Origin: an uncultured Prevotellaceae bacterium
GTDB lineage: Bacteria; Bacteroidota; Bacteroidia; Bacteroidales; Bacteroidaceae
Assembly (NCBI GenBank): GCA_900318555.1
Contig: ONKX01000002.1
Location: 33,112-97,111, forward strand
DNA length: 64,000 nt
Reading direction: 5' to 3'
Shown here: piece by piece, positions 26,054-35,000 of the stretch
Position numbering within the stretch: position 1 is the stretch's first letter
Layout: each line of letters begins with the position of its first letter
Translations under genes and position numbers: made by a program
The notes under the pieces: model-generated
Database searches by the model: none
Told to the model about the DNA's origin: nothing
The model's input: only the letters and a program-made list of their open reading frames with translations

Positions 26054-27481
26054 TTAGCCGAAGAGGGCGCGGAGGGCTTCTTCGACCTTGCGGACGGGAA
26101 CGAGTTCGATGTGGAACTTCTTGCGGTTGAGGGCCGAGAGGTTGTATTTCGGGATGATGATATGCTGGAATCCCAGCTTCTCGGCCTCGCTGATGCGCTG
26201 TTCGATGCGGGCAACGGGGCGAACCTCACCACTGAGTCCGACCTCACCAGCCATGCACCAGCCTTCGTCGATGGGTGTATCGACATTGCTCGACAGTACG
26301 GCGGCAATGACGGAGAGGTCCATAGCCATATCGGTGACGCGCAGACCACCGGCGATATTGAGGAAGACGTCCTTCTGCATGAGTTTGAAGCCGACGCGCT
26401 TTTCGAGTACGGCCAGCAGCATGTTTAAGCGGCGCTGGTCGAAACCCGTGGCAGAGCGCTGGGGTGTACCGTAAGCGGCAGAAGAAACGAGTGCCTGCGT
26501 CTCGACGAGGAACGGCCGGACGCCCTCGATGGCGCTGGAGATGGCGACGCCCGAGAGTCCGTCGTGATTATCCGTCAGCAGCAGTTCCGAGGGGTTTGAG
26601 ACCTGCCGAAGACCAGTTTGCTGCATTTCGTAGATGCCGAGTTCGGAGGTAGAGCCGAAGCGGTTTTTGATGCTGCGCAGGATGCGGTACATGTAATGCT
26701 GGTCGCCCTCGAACTGGATAACGGTATCGACGATGTGTTCGAGGATTTTTGGACCGGCGAGGGTGCCTTCCTTCGTGATATGGCCAATGAGGATGACGGG
26801 GACGCCGCTGGTCTTGGCAAAGCGGAGTAGGGCAGAGGCGCACTCGCGAACCTGGGCGATGGAGCCGGCAGAGGATTCGACGTCCTCGGTGGAAATGGTC
26901 TGGATGGAATCGACGACGACGAGGTCGGGCTGGACTTCCTTGATGTGGTCGAAGATGGCTTCGAGGGAGTTTTCGCAGAGGATAAGGAAGTTGTCGGTGT
27001 CGGCGGGAGAACCGCCGACCGCGCTGGCTGTGGGGGGACCGCCAGCCGCAGCGAGGCGTTCGGCGCGCATCTTGAGCTGGTGGGCGCTTTCCTCACCGCT
27101 GACGTAGAGCACGCGCTTGTCCGTCAGGGCGAGCATGGTTTGGAGGGTGAGCGTTGACTTGCCGATGCCCGGTTCACCGCCAAGGAGCACGATGCTGCCA
27201 GGCACGAGTCCGCCACCCAGCACGCGGTTCAGTTCGTCGTCGTGCATGTCGATGCGCGGGTCGTCCTTGGCTGAAATATCTTTTAGCCGCAGCACCTTGT
27301 TTTCGCGCAGCTGATGGCCTGCCGAGGCAGCAGCCGACGTTGCCACAACCTTTTTCTTGGTGTCGGCGACCTTGATTTCCTTGAACGTGTTCCACTGGCC
27401 ACAGGCAGGGCATTTGCCTATCCATTTGGCCGACTCCTGTCCGCAATTGTCGCAGACGTACATGATTTTATCCTTTGCCAT
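26054..27481 (-). CDS. radA: DNA repair protein RadA
   Basis: RadA is a RecA-like, DnaB-like branch-migration ATPase for recombination intermediates. The start at 27481 (MAKDKIMYVCDNCG) opens the N-terminal zinc finger CDNC...CPAC; the longer open frame upstream adds 50 residues foreign to the family. Walker A GGEPGIGKSTLTLQT, the KNRFG motif (IKNRFGSTSELG) and a C-terminal Lon-like domain follow. An extra stretch of about 17 residues (AGGPPTASAVGGSPA) is inserted after RAERLA, where most RadA proteins have no residues. Confidence 0.95.
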   Translation of the reverse strand: MAKDKIMYVCDNCGQESAKWIGKCPACGQWNTFKEIKVADTKKKVVATSAAASAGHQLRENKVLRLKDISAKDDPRIDMHDDELNRVLGGGLVPGSIVLLGGEPGIGKSTLTLQTMLALTDKRVLYVSGEESAHQLKMRAERLAAAGGPPTASAVGGSPADTDNFLILCENSLEAIFDHIKEVQPDLVVVDSIQTISTEDVESSAGSIAQVRECASALLRFAKTSGVPVILIGHITKEGTLAGPKILEHIVDTVIQFEGDQHYMYRILRSIKNRFGSTSELGIYEMQQTGLRQVSNPSELLLTDNHDGLSGVAISSAIEGVRPFLVETQALVSSAAYGTPQRSATGFDQRRLNMLLAVLEKRVGFKLMQKDVFLNIAGGLRVTDMAMDLSVIAAVLSSNVDTPIDEGWCMAGEVGLSGEVRPVARIEQRISEAEKLGFQHIIIPKYNLSALNRKKFHIELVPVRKVEEALRALFG

Positions 27482-27588
27482 AGTGGCTACAAAATTACGC
27501 AAAATCTTGCAAAACTGCAAATAATAACGTAATTTTTCGCTTTGCGAGAAATTTCTCACACCTAAAGGTATGAGTGTGGCGTTGCAAT

Positions 27589-27648
27589 CTTTCGTTCGGA
27601 AAAACCTAAATAAATTTGGTTTTTCGCTCACTTATTCGTAATTTTGCA
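27589..27648 (+). promoter_or_regulatory. promoter cassette copy B, upstream of the solute-binding lipoprotein
   Basis: TTTG (27615-27618), 20 bases, TAATTTTG (27639-27646). The whole 60-base stretch matches the SpoIIE promoter region at 46904-46963 at about 54 positions, and its spacer is identical to that of rlmN. The ATG at 27657 is 10 bases after the -7 box. Confidence 0.8.
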
Positions 27649-27656
27649 GTCGAATT

Positions 27657-28622
27657 ATGAAGAAATCGACGATAATCATGATAGTCTGCGTGCTGTTGAT
27701 GGCAGCATGCGGACAGTCGTATGAGGAAACCAAGCGTCAGAAAAGCATCAGTAAGCGCGAGGCGATGAGGAAGGATTCGGCAGCCCTGAAGGTGGCCGTG
27801 ATGCCCACGCTGGACTGTCTGCCGTTGTATGTGGCGGAGCATTACCAGCTGTTTGACACGCTGCGCGGTGGTGTGCGCCTGAAATTCTATATGGCACAGA
27901 TGGACTGCGACACAGCGTTGCAGCGAGGTAGGGTAGAGGGTGCGATGACCGATTTGGTAAGGGCGAAACGCATGGAGCGGCAAGGTATGAAGCTGCGCTA
28001 TCCTGCCGTTACCGGTGCTTACTGGCAACTGATAGCCAATCGTAATGCCCGTGTGAAGCAGCTGAAACAGATGGACGACAAAATGGTGGCCATGACGCGT
28101 TTCTCGGCTACCGACCTGCTGACGGACCGCATGATAGACTCGGTGAAACTGGACAAAGACCGCGTGTATAAGGTGCAGATAAACGATGTCAGTGTGCGTC
28201 TGCTGATGTTGCAGAACAACGAGATGGACGTGCTTTGGATGATGGAACCTCAGGCTACTGCCGCGCGTATGATGAAGAACGGCGTGGTGTATGACAGTCG
28301 GAAGGATAGTTTGCAGCTGGGTGTGCTTGTCTTCCGTGAACAGGAGATGCGGCATCCCGAACGTGCCGAGCAGCTGAAACTCTTTATGCAGGCCTATGAC
28401 CAGGCTTGCGACAGCATCAACAAATATGGTGTGCGCCACTACCGCGACATCATTGCGGAGCGGTGTCAGGTGAAGCAGAACATGCTGGACTCGCTGCCCG
28501 ATAAAATAAAATATGAACGCGCGCGAGGACCACGCGAACGGGATATTGCCCTCGTAGAAAAATGGCTGGGCGTGAAGAAAGAGGTGAGTGGTAAGAAGAA
28601 AGATGTAAGAAGTAAGAGGTAA
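27657..28622 (+). CDS. solute-binding-like lipoprotein (type 2 periplasmic binding fold)
   Basis: A 321-residue lipoprotein with lipobox LLMAACG (Cys about residue 18). From residue 44 the order VAVMPTLDCLPLYVAEHYQLFD and later GAMTDLVRAKR resembles NitT/TauT or Thi5-like substrate-binding proteins, in which a small N-terminal lobe opens with LPLYVA. No ABC permease or ATPase is nearby, so it may work as a receptor or with distant partners. The last 12 residues (VSGKKKDVRSKR) are encoded by spacer-like GTAAGAAG text. Confidence 0.7.
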   Translation: MKKSTIIMIVCVLLMAACGQSYEETKRQKSISKREAMRKDSAALKVAVMPTLDCLPLYVAEHYQLFDTLRGGVRLKFYMAQMDCDTALQRGRVEGAMTDLVRAKRMERQGMKLRYPAVTGAYWQLIANRNARVKQLKQMDDKMVAMTRFSATDLLTDRMIDSVKLDKDRVYKVQINDVSVRLLMLQNNEMDVLWMMEPQATAARMMKNGVVYDSRKDSLQLGVLVFREQEMRHPERAEQLKLFMQAYDQACDSINKYGVRHYRDIIAERCQVKQNMLDSLPDKIKYERARGPRERDIALVEKWLGVKKEVSGKKKDVRSKR

Positions 28623-28630
28623 GATGTAGG

Positions 28631-30772
28631 ATGAAGACATTAGATCACTCTTTGGAACGCATCTACGCGCAACTCTGCTACGGCAACTGTGGCATGGCCA
28701 TAGCCGAACTGGAAACCTATCTGGCTGCGTGGCCAGACGGAAAGACGGCGGAGGCCTTGCGTGTCATCAAGGAGGAGTATAGCCTGATGGCCGACTACTG
28801 GCGGAAAGGTGTCGTCGACGAACAGCGCCAGCAGTTGTACCAGCGCCTGTTGCAACAGGTGTATCAGCTGTTTGCCAATATTGCCGTCTATCGCCGTCTG
28901 CAGGCTTCGTCGTTTCTGACGGGCTTGTATCAGGGTGCCCGCCAGCAGTCGTACGACCGGTCGTTGTCGGCCATTCGTGGTGAGATGGAGAATTTCGTCA
29001 GCGAGATAGCCATGCTTGACTTTGAGCCGGAGAACAAGCGCGACGAGAAGAGCCGAATGCTCTACAAGGCGCACCAGCAGCACATGAACTCGCTGTTCAA
29101 TTACATCGTCACCTCGCGTATGTGGTCGGAGGGTGTCGGCAGCGGATTTACCGATTTGCTGCTATCGCCGACGGTTGACAGTAACGACCAGCAGTTGATT
29201 GTCGCTGCCATCATGCTGGCGCTGATGAGTCAGTTTGACATGGTGAAGTTTCGTCTGTTGACGGATGTCTATCGCCAGTCGCAGGACGAGCATGTGCGCC
29301 AGCGAGCCTTGGTGGGGTGGGTGTTTTCATTGGACCGTCATCTGATAAATGTTTATCCAGAGCAGAAGGCCATCATTGACGAAATGTTGCAGTCGGACGA
29401 GGTGTGTCAGGAACTGACGGAACTGCAGATGCAGCTGATACTGACGTTGAATGCCGAGAAGGATAACGATATCATCAGCAGGGAGATCATGCCTGATTTG
29501 ATTAAGAACAACTCGTTTCAGATTACCCGTAACGGTATTGAGGAAACGGAGGAAGACTCGCTGGAGGAAATCCTGCATCCCGATATCGCCGAACAACGGA
29601 TGGAGAAGCTGGAAGCCAGTATGCAGCGCATTATCGACATGCAGAAACAGGGCGTTGACGTCTATTTTGCGGGTTTCGCACAGATGAAGCGCTATCCGTT
29701 CTTCTACGATATCTCCAACTGGTTTGTGCCGTTCTTCATGCAGCATCCCGATGTTTCGCAGTTTGTAGAACGGATGGAATGTCTGCGCTTCGTGGAGTCG
29801 ATACTTACAAAGGGACCTTTCTGTAACAGTGACAAATATTCGTTTCTGATTGCGGCCAACGACGTCCTCAGCCGTTTCCCAGCCTCGATGCGTGAGGTGA
29901 TGATGAATAACGAGGCATCGCTGGGAGAAATGGAGATTGGCGAAAACCAGACAGCAGCCTATCTCCGGCGTCTCTATCTGATGGATATCTACCGTTTCTT
30001 CCGTTTGTTCCCCAACCGCAATGCGATGAATAATCCGTTTGAGGGGAATCATTCGGATGACGACATCCTGAACGTTTTCGAATCGGAATTGTTTATGCAG
30101 ACTCCGCTCGACGGCTATAAGGCCAGTGTTGTCCGTATGATGAAGAAACACCATTTCGACAAGATGGCGCGCGGGGTGTTGAGCACCTTCCCGGAAAGCA
30201 TGCGTGATGCGCAGTATTATATTTGGACTGGCAGTTACGAGAAAGCGCTGGAGATAGAACCTGACAATGTGCGTGCTTTGGCCAGTGCTGCCCGCTGGCA
30301 GTTCTCGCGTGGCAATTATGCCCAGGCTGACGATTATTACGACCGCTTGCTGTTGCTGCAACCAGACAAGGTGAGCTATAAGTTGAACAAGGCCGTCTGT
30401 CTGGTGAAGATGGAGGATAACGAAGAGGCGCTGAAACTGCTTTATCAGTTGGATTACGAACATGCTGAAGATGCGAATATCCAGCGTGTCTTTGCCTGGG
30501 CACTAACGTGTGACGGTAAGTTGGAACAGGCGGAGAAAGTCTTTGTCCAACTGTTGGCCGAGCATCATGCAACGGGTGAAGACTACTTGAACTACGGCTA
30601 TTGTCTGTGGTTGATGAATCGCATTGACGATGCTGCTGCGAATTTCCGTAAATACATGGAAATGACGCCTGCCGAACAACGTAACGACCCGCTTCTTGAC
30701 TTCTGGTGGCTCAAGAAACGAGGCGTCGACATCATCCAGTATCGGATGATGGAAACGTTGGTGCAGTCGTAA
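28631..30772 (+). CDS. large TPR-repeat protein, unknown function
   Basis: A 713-residue helical protein without signal peptide or membrane segment. The first 500 residues are unrecognised. The C-terminal third shows tetratricopeptide pairs (ALASAARWQFSRGNYAQADDYYDRLLLL, AVCLVKMEDNEEALKLLYQL, FAWALTCDGKLEQAEKVF, LNYGYCLWLMNRIDDAAANFRKYM). It starts eight bases after the binding-protein gene and probably works with it. TPRs imply protein binding, nothing more specific. Confidence 0.75.
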   Translation: MKTLDHSLERIYAQLCYGNCGMAIAELETYLAAWPDGKTAEALRVIKEEYSLMADYWRKGVVDEQRQQLYQRLLQQVYQLFANIAVYRRLQASSFLTGLYQGARQQSYDRSLSAIRGEMENFVSEIAMLDFEPENKRDEKSRMLYKAHQQHMNSLFNYIVTSRMWSEGVGSGFTDLLLSPTVDSNDQQLIVAAIMLALMSQFDMVKFRLLTDVYRQSQDEHVRQRALVGWVFSLDRHLINVYPEQKAIIDEMLQSDEVCQELTELQMQLILTLNAEKDNDIISREIMPDLIKNNSFQITRNGIEETEEDSLEEILHPDIAEQRMEKLEASMQRIIDMQKQGVDVYFAGFAQMKRYPFFYDISNWFVPFFMQHPDVSQFVERMECLRFVESILTKGPFCNSDKYSFLIAANDVLSRFPASMREVMMNNEASLGEMEIGENQTAAYLRRLYLMDIYRFFRLFPNRNAMNNPFEGNHSDDDILNVFESELFMQTPLDGYKASVVRMMKKHHFDKMARGVLSTFPESMRDAQYYIWTGSYEKALEIEPDNVRALASAARWQFSRGNYAQADDYYDRLLLLQPDKVSYKLNKAVCLVKMEDNEEALKLLYQLDYEHAEDANIQRVFAWALTCDGKLEQAEKVFVQLLAEHHATGEDYLNYGYCLWLMNRIDDAAANFRKYMEMTPAEQRNDPLLDFWWLKKRGVDIIQYRMMETLVQS

Positions 30773-30787
30773 GGTTCAAATGAGATG

Positions 30788-32047
30788 TTATAGGAATGGC
30801 TGTAGCAGGTGGGCAAACCATCCGCGGAATTTCTGCCACCCAGTGCGGAACTCATCCCACGTCTCTTCGGTCAACTCGAAGCTTTTCTGCTTGTCACGCC
30901 AGAACATGTCGTCCAGTTCCTTCGTCGTGGCCTTGTCCACAATGACGGCATTCTCCTCGAAGTCGCATTTCAGACTGCGTGCATCGAGATTCGTGCTGCC
31001 CACGGTGCAGTAGAGCCCGTCGACCATCATGATCTTCGAGTGATGGAAGCCCGGTTTGTAGAGCCAGACCTTTGCGCCACGCTTCATCAGTTTATGTGCC
31101 TGGTAGAGGGCGCAGTCGGGTGTCAGGGGAATATCGCTCTTCGACGACAGCATGATTTCCACCTTCACGCCACGACGGATAGCACGTGTCAATGCTTTTG
31201 TCACCGACGGAATCAGCGTGAAGTAGGGGTTGATGATGTGGATGGAGTCCTTGGCCTGATTGATGGCATTGATATAGAATGTGCGCATGATTTTCGGCGT
31301 CACATGCGGTTCGCGATTGATGATGCCCACCATCTTTGTGCCCTTCGTGCTAGTGGTGTCAGGCTTCAGGCCTTCGAAGACCGTCGGCGTGCCGCCACGA
31401 TAGTATTTCATGCCGCTGACGTTTTCGCCAGTCGTACGATTCCAGATGCGGAAGAAGATGGCCTGCAGTTCGTTGACGGCATCACCTTCAATACGGCAGT
31501 GCATATCGCGCCATTCGCCCACTTGTTCCGTACCTTTGATGTAGTAGTCGGCTACATTCATGCCACCCGTATAGGCTATCTTTCCGTCGATGACCACAAT
31601 CTTGCGGTGGTCGCGTCCGAAGATGTGGTTGACCCAGGGAAATCGGATGGGGGAGTACTCCACGATGTCGATACTATCCTCGCGCAATGACTCCAGGTGG
31701 TACTTCTTCAATGGCTGGTTGTTCGAGTCGTTGCCGAAGCCGTCGAACATCGCGCGCACCTCTATGCCTTCCTTGCGTTTTTCGCGCAACAGGTCGAACA
31801 ACAGCGAGGCGATGGAGTCGTTGCGGAAATTGAAGTATTCCAAGTGGATGCTGCTCTTGGCCTGGCGGATGGCGCGGAACATGTCGTCGAACTTTTCCTG
31901 TCCTGACATGAGCAATGTGACGCTGTTGTCGTTCGAGAAGCGTATGTTGCTCTCGCGTAGTGTCTGAACTATCAGCGAGTCGCTCGTCTGGGCGCTCGCT
32001 GATAATAATAATGTAGCAAAAACGGAGGTTAAAATCGTACGAACCAT
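30788..32047 (-). CDS. phospholipase-D family enzyme, cardiolipin-synthase-like
   Basis: A 419-residue protein with two HKD catalytic motifs, HRKIVVID (near residue 161) and HHSKIMMVD (near 340), each with the expected downstream GG/GSTN. The core matches cardiolipin synthases joining two phosphatidylglycerols. Unlike the usual membrane enzyme with two N-terminal helices, this one begins with a cleavable signal peptide (MVRTILTSVFATLLLSASAQ), so it should act in the periplasm. It lies three bases downstream of the regulator gene, clearly co-transcribed. Confidence 0.85.
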   Translation of the reverse strand: MVRTILTSVFATLLLSASAQTSDSLIVQTLRESNIRFSNDNSVTLLMSGQEKFDDMFRAIRQAKSSIHLEYFNFRNDSIASLLFDLLREKRKEGIEVRAMFDGFGNDSNNQPLKKYHLESLREDSIDIVEYSPIRFPWVNHIFGRDHRKIVVIDGKIAYTGGMNVADYYIKGTEQVGEWRDMHCRIEGDAVNELQAIFFRIWNRTTGENVSGMKYYRGGTPTVFEGLKPDTTSTKGTKMVGIINREPHVTPKIMRTFYINAINQAKDSIHIINPYFTLIPSVTKALTRAIRRGVKVEIMLSSKSDIPLTPDCALYQAHKLMKRGAKVWLYKPGFHHSKIMMVDGLYCTVGSTNLDARSLKCDFEENAVIVDKATTKELDDMFWRDKQKSFELTEETWDEFRTGWQKFRGWFAHLLQPFL

Positions 32048-32050
32048 TGA

Positions 32051-35000
32051 TTATTTCCTGTATTTCATACGATACTCCAGCGGTGTCATGCCAAACTTGT
32101 CCTTGAAGATGTTGGAGAAGTTTTCGGCAGTCATGAAACCGACGTTGATGGCCAGCTCGCTCATGTTGATATTCGTGTTGACAAGCAGCGTGCAAGCATG
32201 TTTCAGACGCAGATCGCGTACAATTTCTGCAGGCGTCTTTGTCGTGATGGCACGAACCTTGTGGTAGAACGGCACACGACCCATGCCCATTGCCGTAGCC
32301 ATCTCCTCCAGACTGATCTGGCCGCGACTCATGTTCTGCAGCACGAACTGTTCGATGTTGCGCATCAACTGCTGGTCCATAGCATCGCTCATCGAGTAAT
32401 CGCCGATGGTATTTTCGCCATAGTACTGGCGCATCAGTTCGTCACCAATGTTCTTTGGAGCCTCTTGTTGCTCGTGAGGAGCTTGTTCCTGCTCGTGAGG
32501 AGCCTGTTCCTGTTCGTGAGGAGCAACGTTTTCTGCACTTTCGCCTTCTGGACGCTGACCATTCTGCTGGTCGTCGTCGTAATTGAATGTGGCCGTCGTC
32601 ATACTTGCGTTGCGGCTCTCCAGTCGGCGTGTCTCGCCGCCTTCGATGGTGTTGCTCTCCATCTCGATAGGACCGAGACCCATCAGTTTGTTGAAGCGCA
32701 TCACGGCCTCCTGGATATTGAACGGCTTGGCCAGATAGTCGTCGGCGGCAAGCGTGATGTTCTGGTCAGTCATATCCTGTTGTGACAGTACGCCGTCGGT
32801 CAGCAGCACAAACTTGGTATTCCTTCTGCGCGAATCCATCTTAAACTGGTTGCACAGTTCACTACCGGTCATCATGTCCATATCCTGCTTGCAGACGACG
32901 AGGTCGGCATTCAGCATTTCGATATCGGGCAGTGCGTCCTTGATGTTGTCGTAAGTATGGAAATCGTATACGTCGCGCAAATGGGCATTGACGAAGTTCA
33001 GGAATTCGTGGTTCGAATCGATGAATACCACGCTGAACTTCTTGCTCTGTGCGTCGAACTTGAACGGCTTGATTTCGGCCGTCAGTTCCTTTTGTGAAGA
33101 GCCGATGTAAGCCACTTCGCCGCGGTCGTTCAGTTCCATGCGGTCCTTTGCCGTGGACTCGGCCTTCTTCTCCGGATTCTCCAGCGTTGACTGCATCTCG
33201 GAGATGCGCGTGATGACTTGCAGCAGTTGGAAGTGCAGCGAGTTCAGTTGTTCGCGACCCTCCATCGTCTGTTCCTTCTCGGCCAGTGAACCGATGATGG
33301 TTGTCATGCGGGCCATGGGCTGGCGCAGGTCCTCACTGGTGTTCTTGATCTCTTCACGCTGGCGTTTCAGCTCGTCTATCACGGTACGCTTGCTGCGCCA
33401 TATCTTCCTGAGTTTCTTGATACCGTAGCGCCAGGTGGCCAGTATTAAGATGGCAATGATGACATACACCGTCAGCGCCCACCAAGATATCCACCACGGA
33501 CGGTCGATGGTTATTTCCAACGTACGTTCCTGATTGCTGACAGCACCGTCGGCGCTGACTGCCTTGACGTGTAGTGTGTATGTGCCGCTGCTCAGATTGT
33601 TGAACCTTACGCCATGCAGCAGTGCATCACCGTTGCGCCAGTCGTTCTCCAATCCTTCCATCCAGTACATAAACTGCAGTCGTTCACCCTGGTTGTAGTT
33701 ACCAGCGGCAAACTTGATGGTCAGTGTGTTCTGGCTGTTGCCAAGCTCTATCTTGCTGATTTCGTTCAGTGCTGATGTCAAGATGATGCGGCCGTCATAC
33801 TCGTGACCCGTCAGTATCTCCTCCTCGCCGATGAACAGCTGTGTCAGCATCACACGAGGCAGAGATTCCTGATCGTCCTTCGATGTCTTGCGCACCCAGT
33901 TGACACCATACAGGCCACCAAACAGCACGTGTCCGTCGGTCTTGGCCAGAATGGAACCCATATTGAATTCGTTGCTCTGCAGTCCGTCGTAAACGCTGTA
34001 ATTGTACAATCCGAAAATGAATGTGCCGTCCTCGTGGTTGCGCTGTGTTACCACTCGACTCAGTCCGTTGCTCGTCGTTACCCACATGTTGTGGCGTCCG
34101 TCCTCGGCAATACCGCATATCGAGTTGTTGCAGAGACCGTCTTTCTCCGTCAGGTAGCTCAGCTCGTCTTTGACGGGGTTCAAGATATTCAGACCCTCAC
34201 GTGTTCCAATCCAAATCAGTCCGCGTGAATCTTCGAATATCTGAGTGATATAGTTGTTGGTGAATGTCTGTATGTTCGTCGAGTTACCTGTCAGCACCGT
34301 TTTCTCGCGTGTAGAAAGGTCGAGTAGTACCAATCCTTCCGCCGTACCGATAAGCATACGGTTGTTTTGTCCGTAGAACAGTGCCGTGATATTGTTCGTG
34401 TTCAGCATACCATTCTCACGGGTGTATGCGGAGAAGGTGTCCATCTTCGGGTTGTACACCTGCAAACCGCCGTTGGTGGCTATCCACAGGTTACCCGACT
34501 TATCGGCACATAGTGCGTTGATGTGGTCGTCTATCAGCGTCTTTGAACTGTCGCGGGCTGCCGAGTAAATTCTGCCGACACCGTTCTGGATACGCGTCAG
34601 ACCGTTCTGTTTCGAACCTACCCACAGGCTTCCGTCAGGTGTTGTCGCCATGCAAGAGACCTTTGTGCTGGCCAGTACACCGTTATAATCGATGACACCG
34701 TGATTACCAGTACCATACCATACGGTGCTGTCGCCAGTCTGCGCCATAGCGGTGATGTCGCCGATGAATCTCGTCGCAAACTTATAGATGCTGTTGCCAT
34801 AGTAAGCCACACCAGATTTCTCGGTACCAACCCACAGCAGGTCGGTGTCGTCGACGTAAACACTCTGCACACCGATGACCTCGTCGCTGGTATTGCTATT
34901 TGTCAGGCTCGTGGGCTGTATGTTCTCCATCTCCAGCGTGTTCACGTTGAAACGCACCAGTCCTGCGCGGTCGGTTCCTACCCAGATGTTACCGCTTCTA

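Noticed and set aside
27482-27631. 50-residue N-terminal extension of RadA
   Set aside because: The added residues precede the conserved zinc-finger start and run into the region upstream of the radA start and the divergent promoter.
29327-30463. 378-codon frame opposite the large TPR protein
   Set aside because: Rich in His, Leu and Gln as expected of the complement of TPR coding sequence; no start signal of its own.
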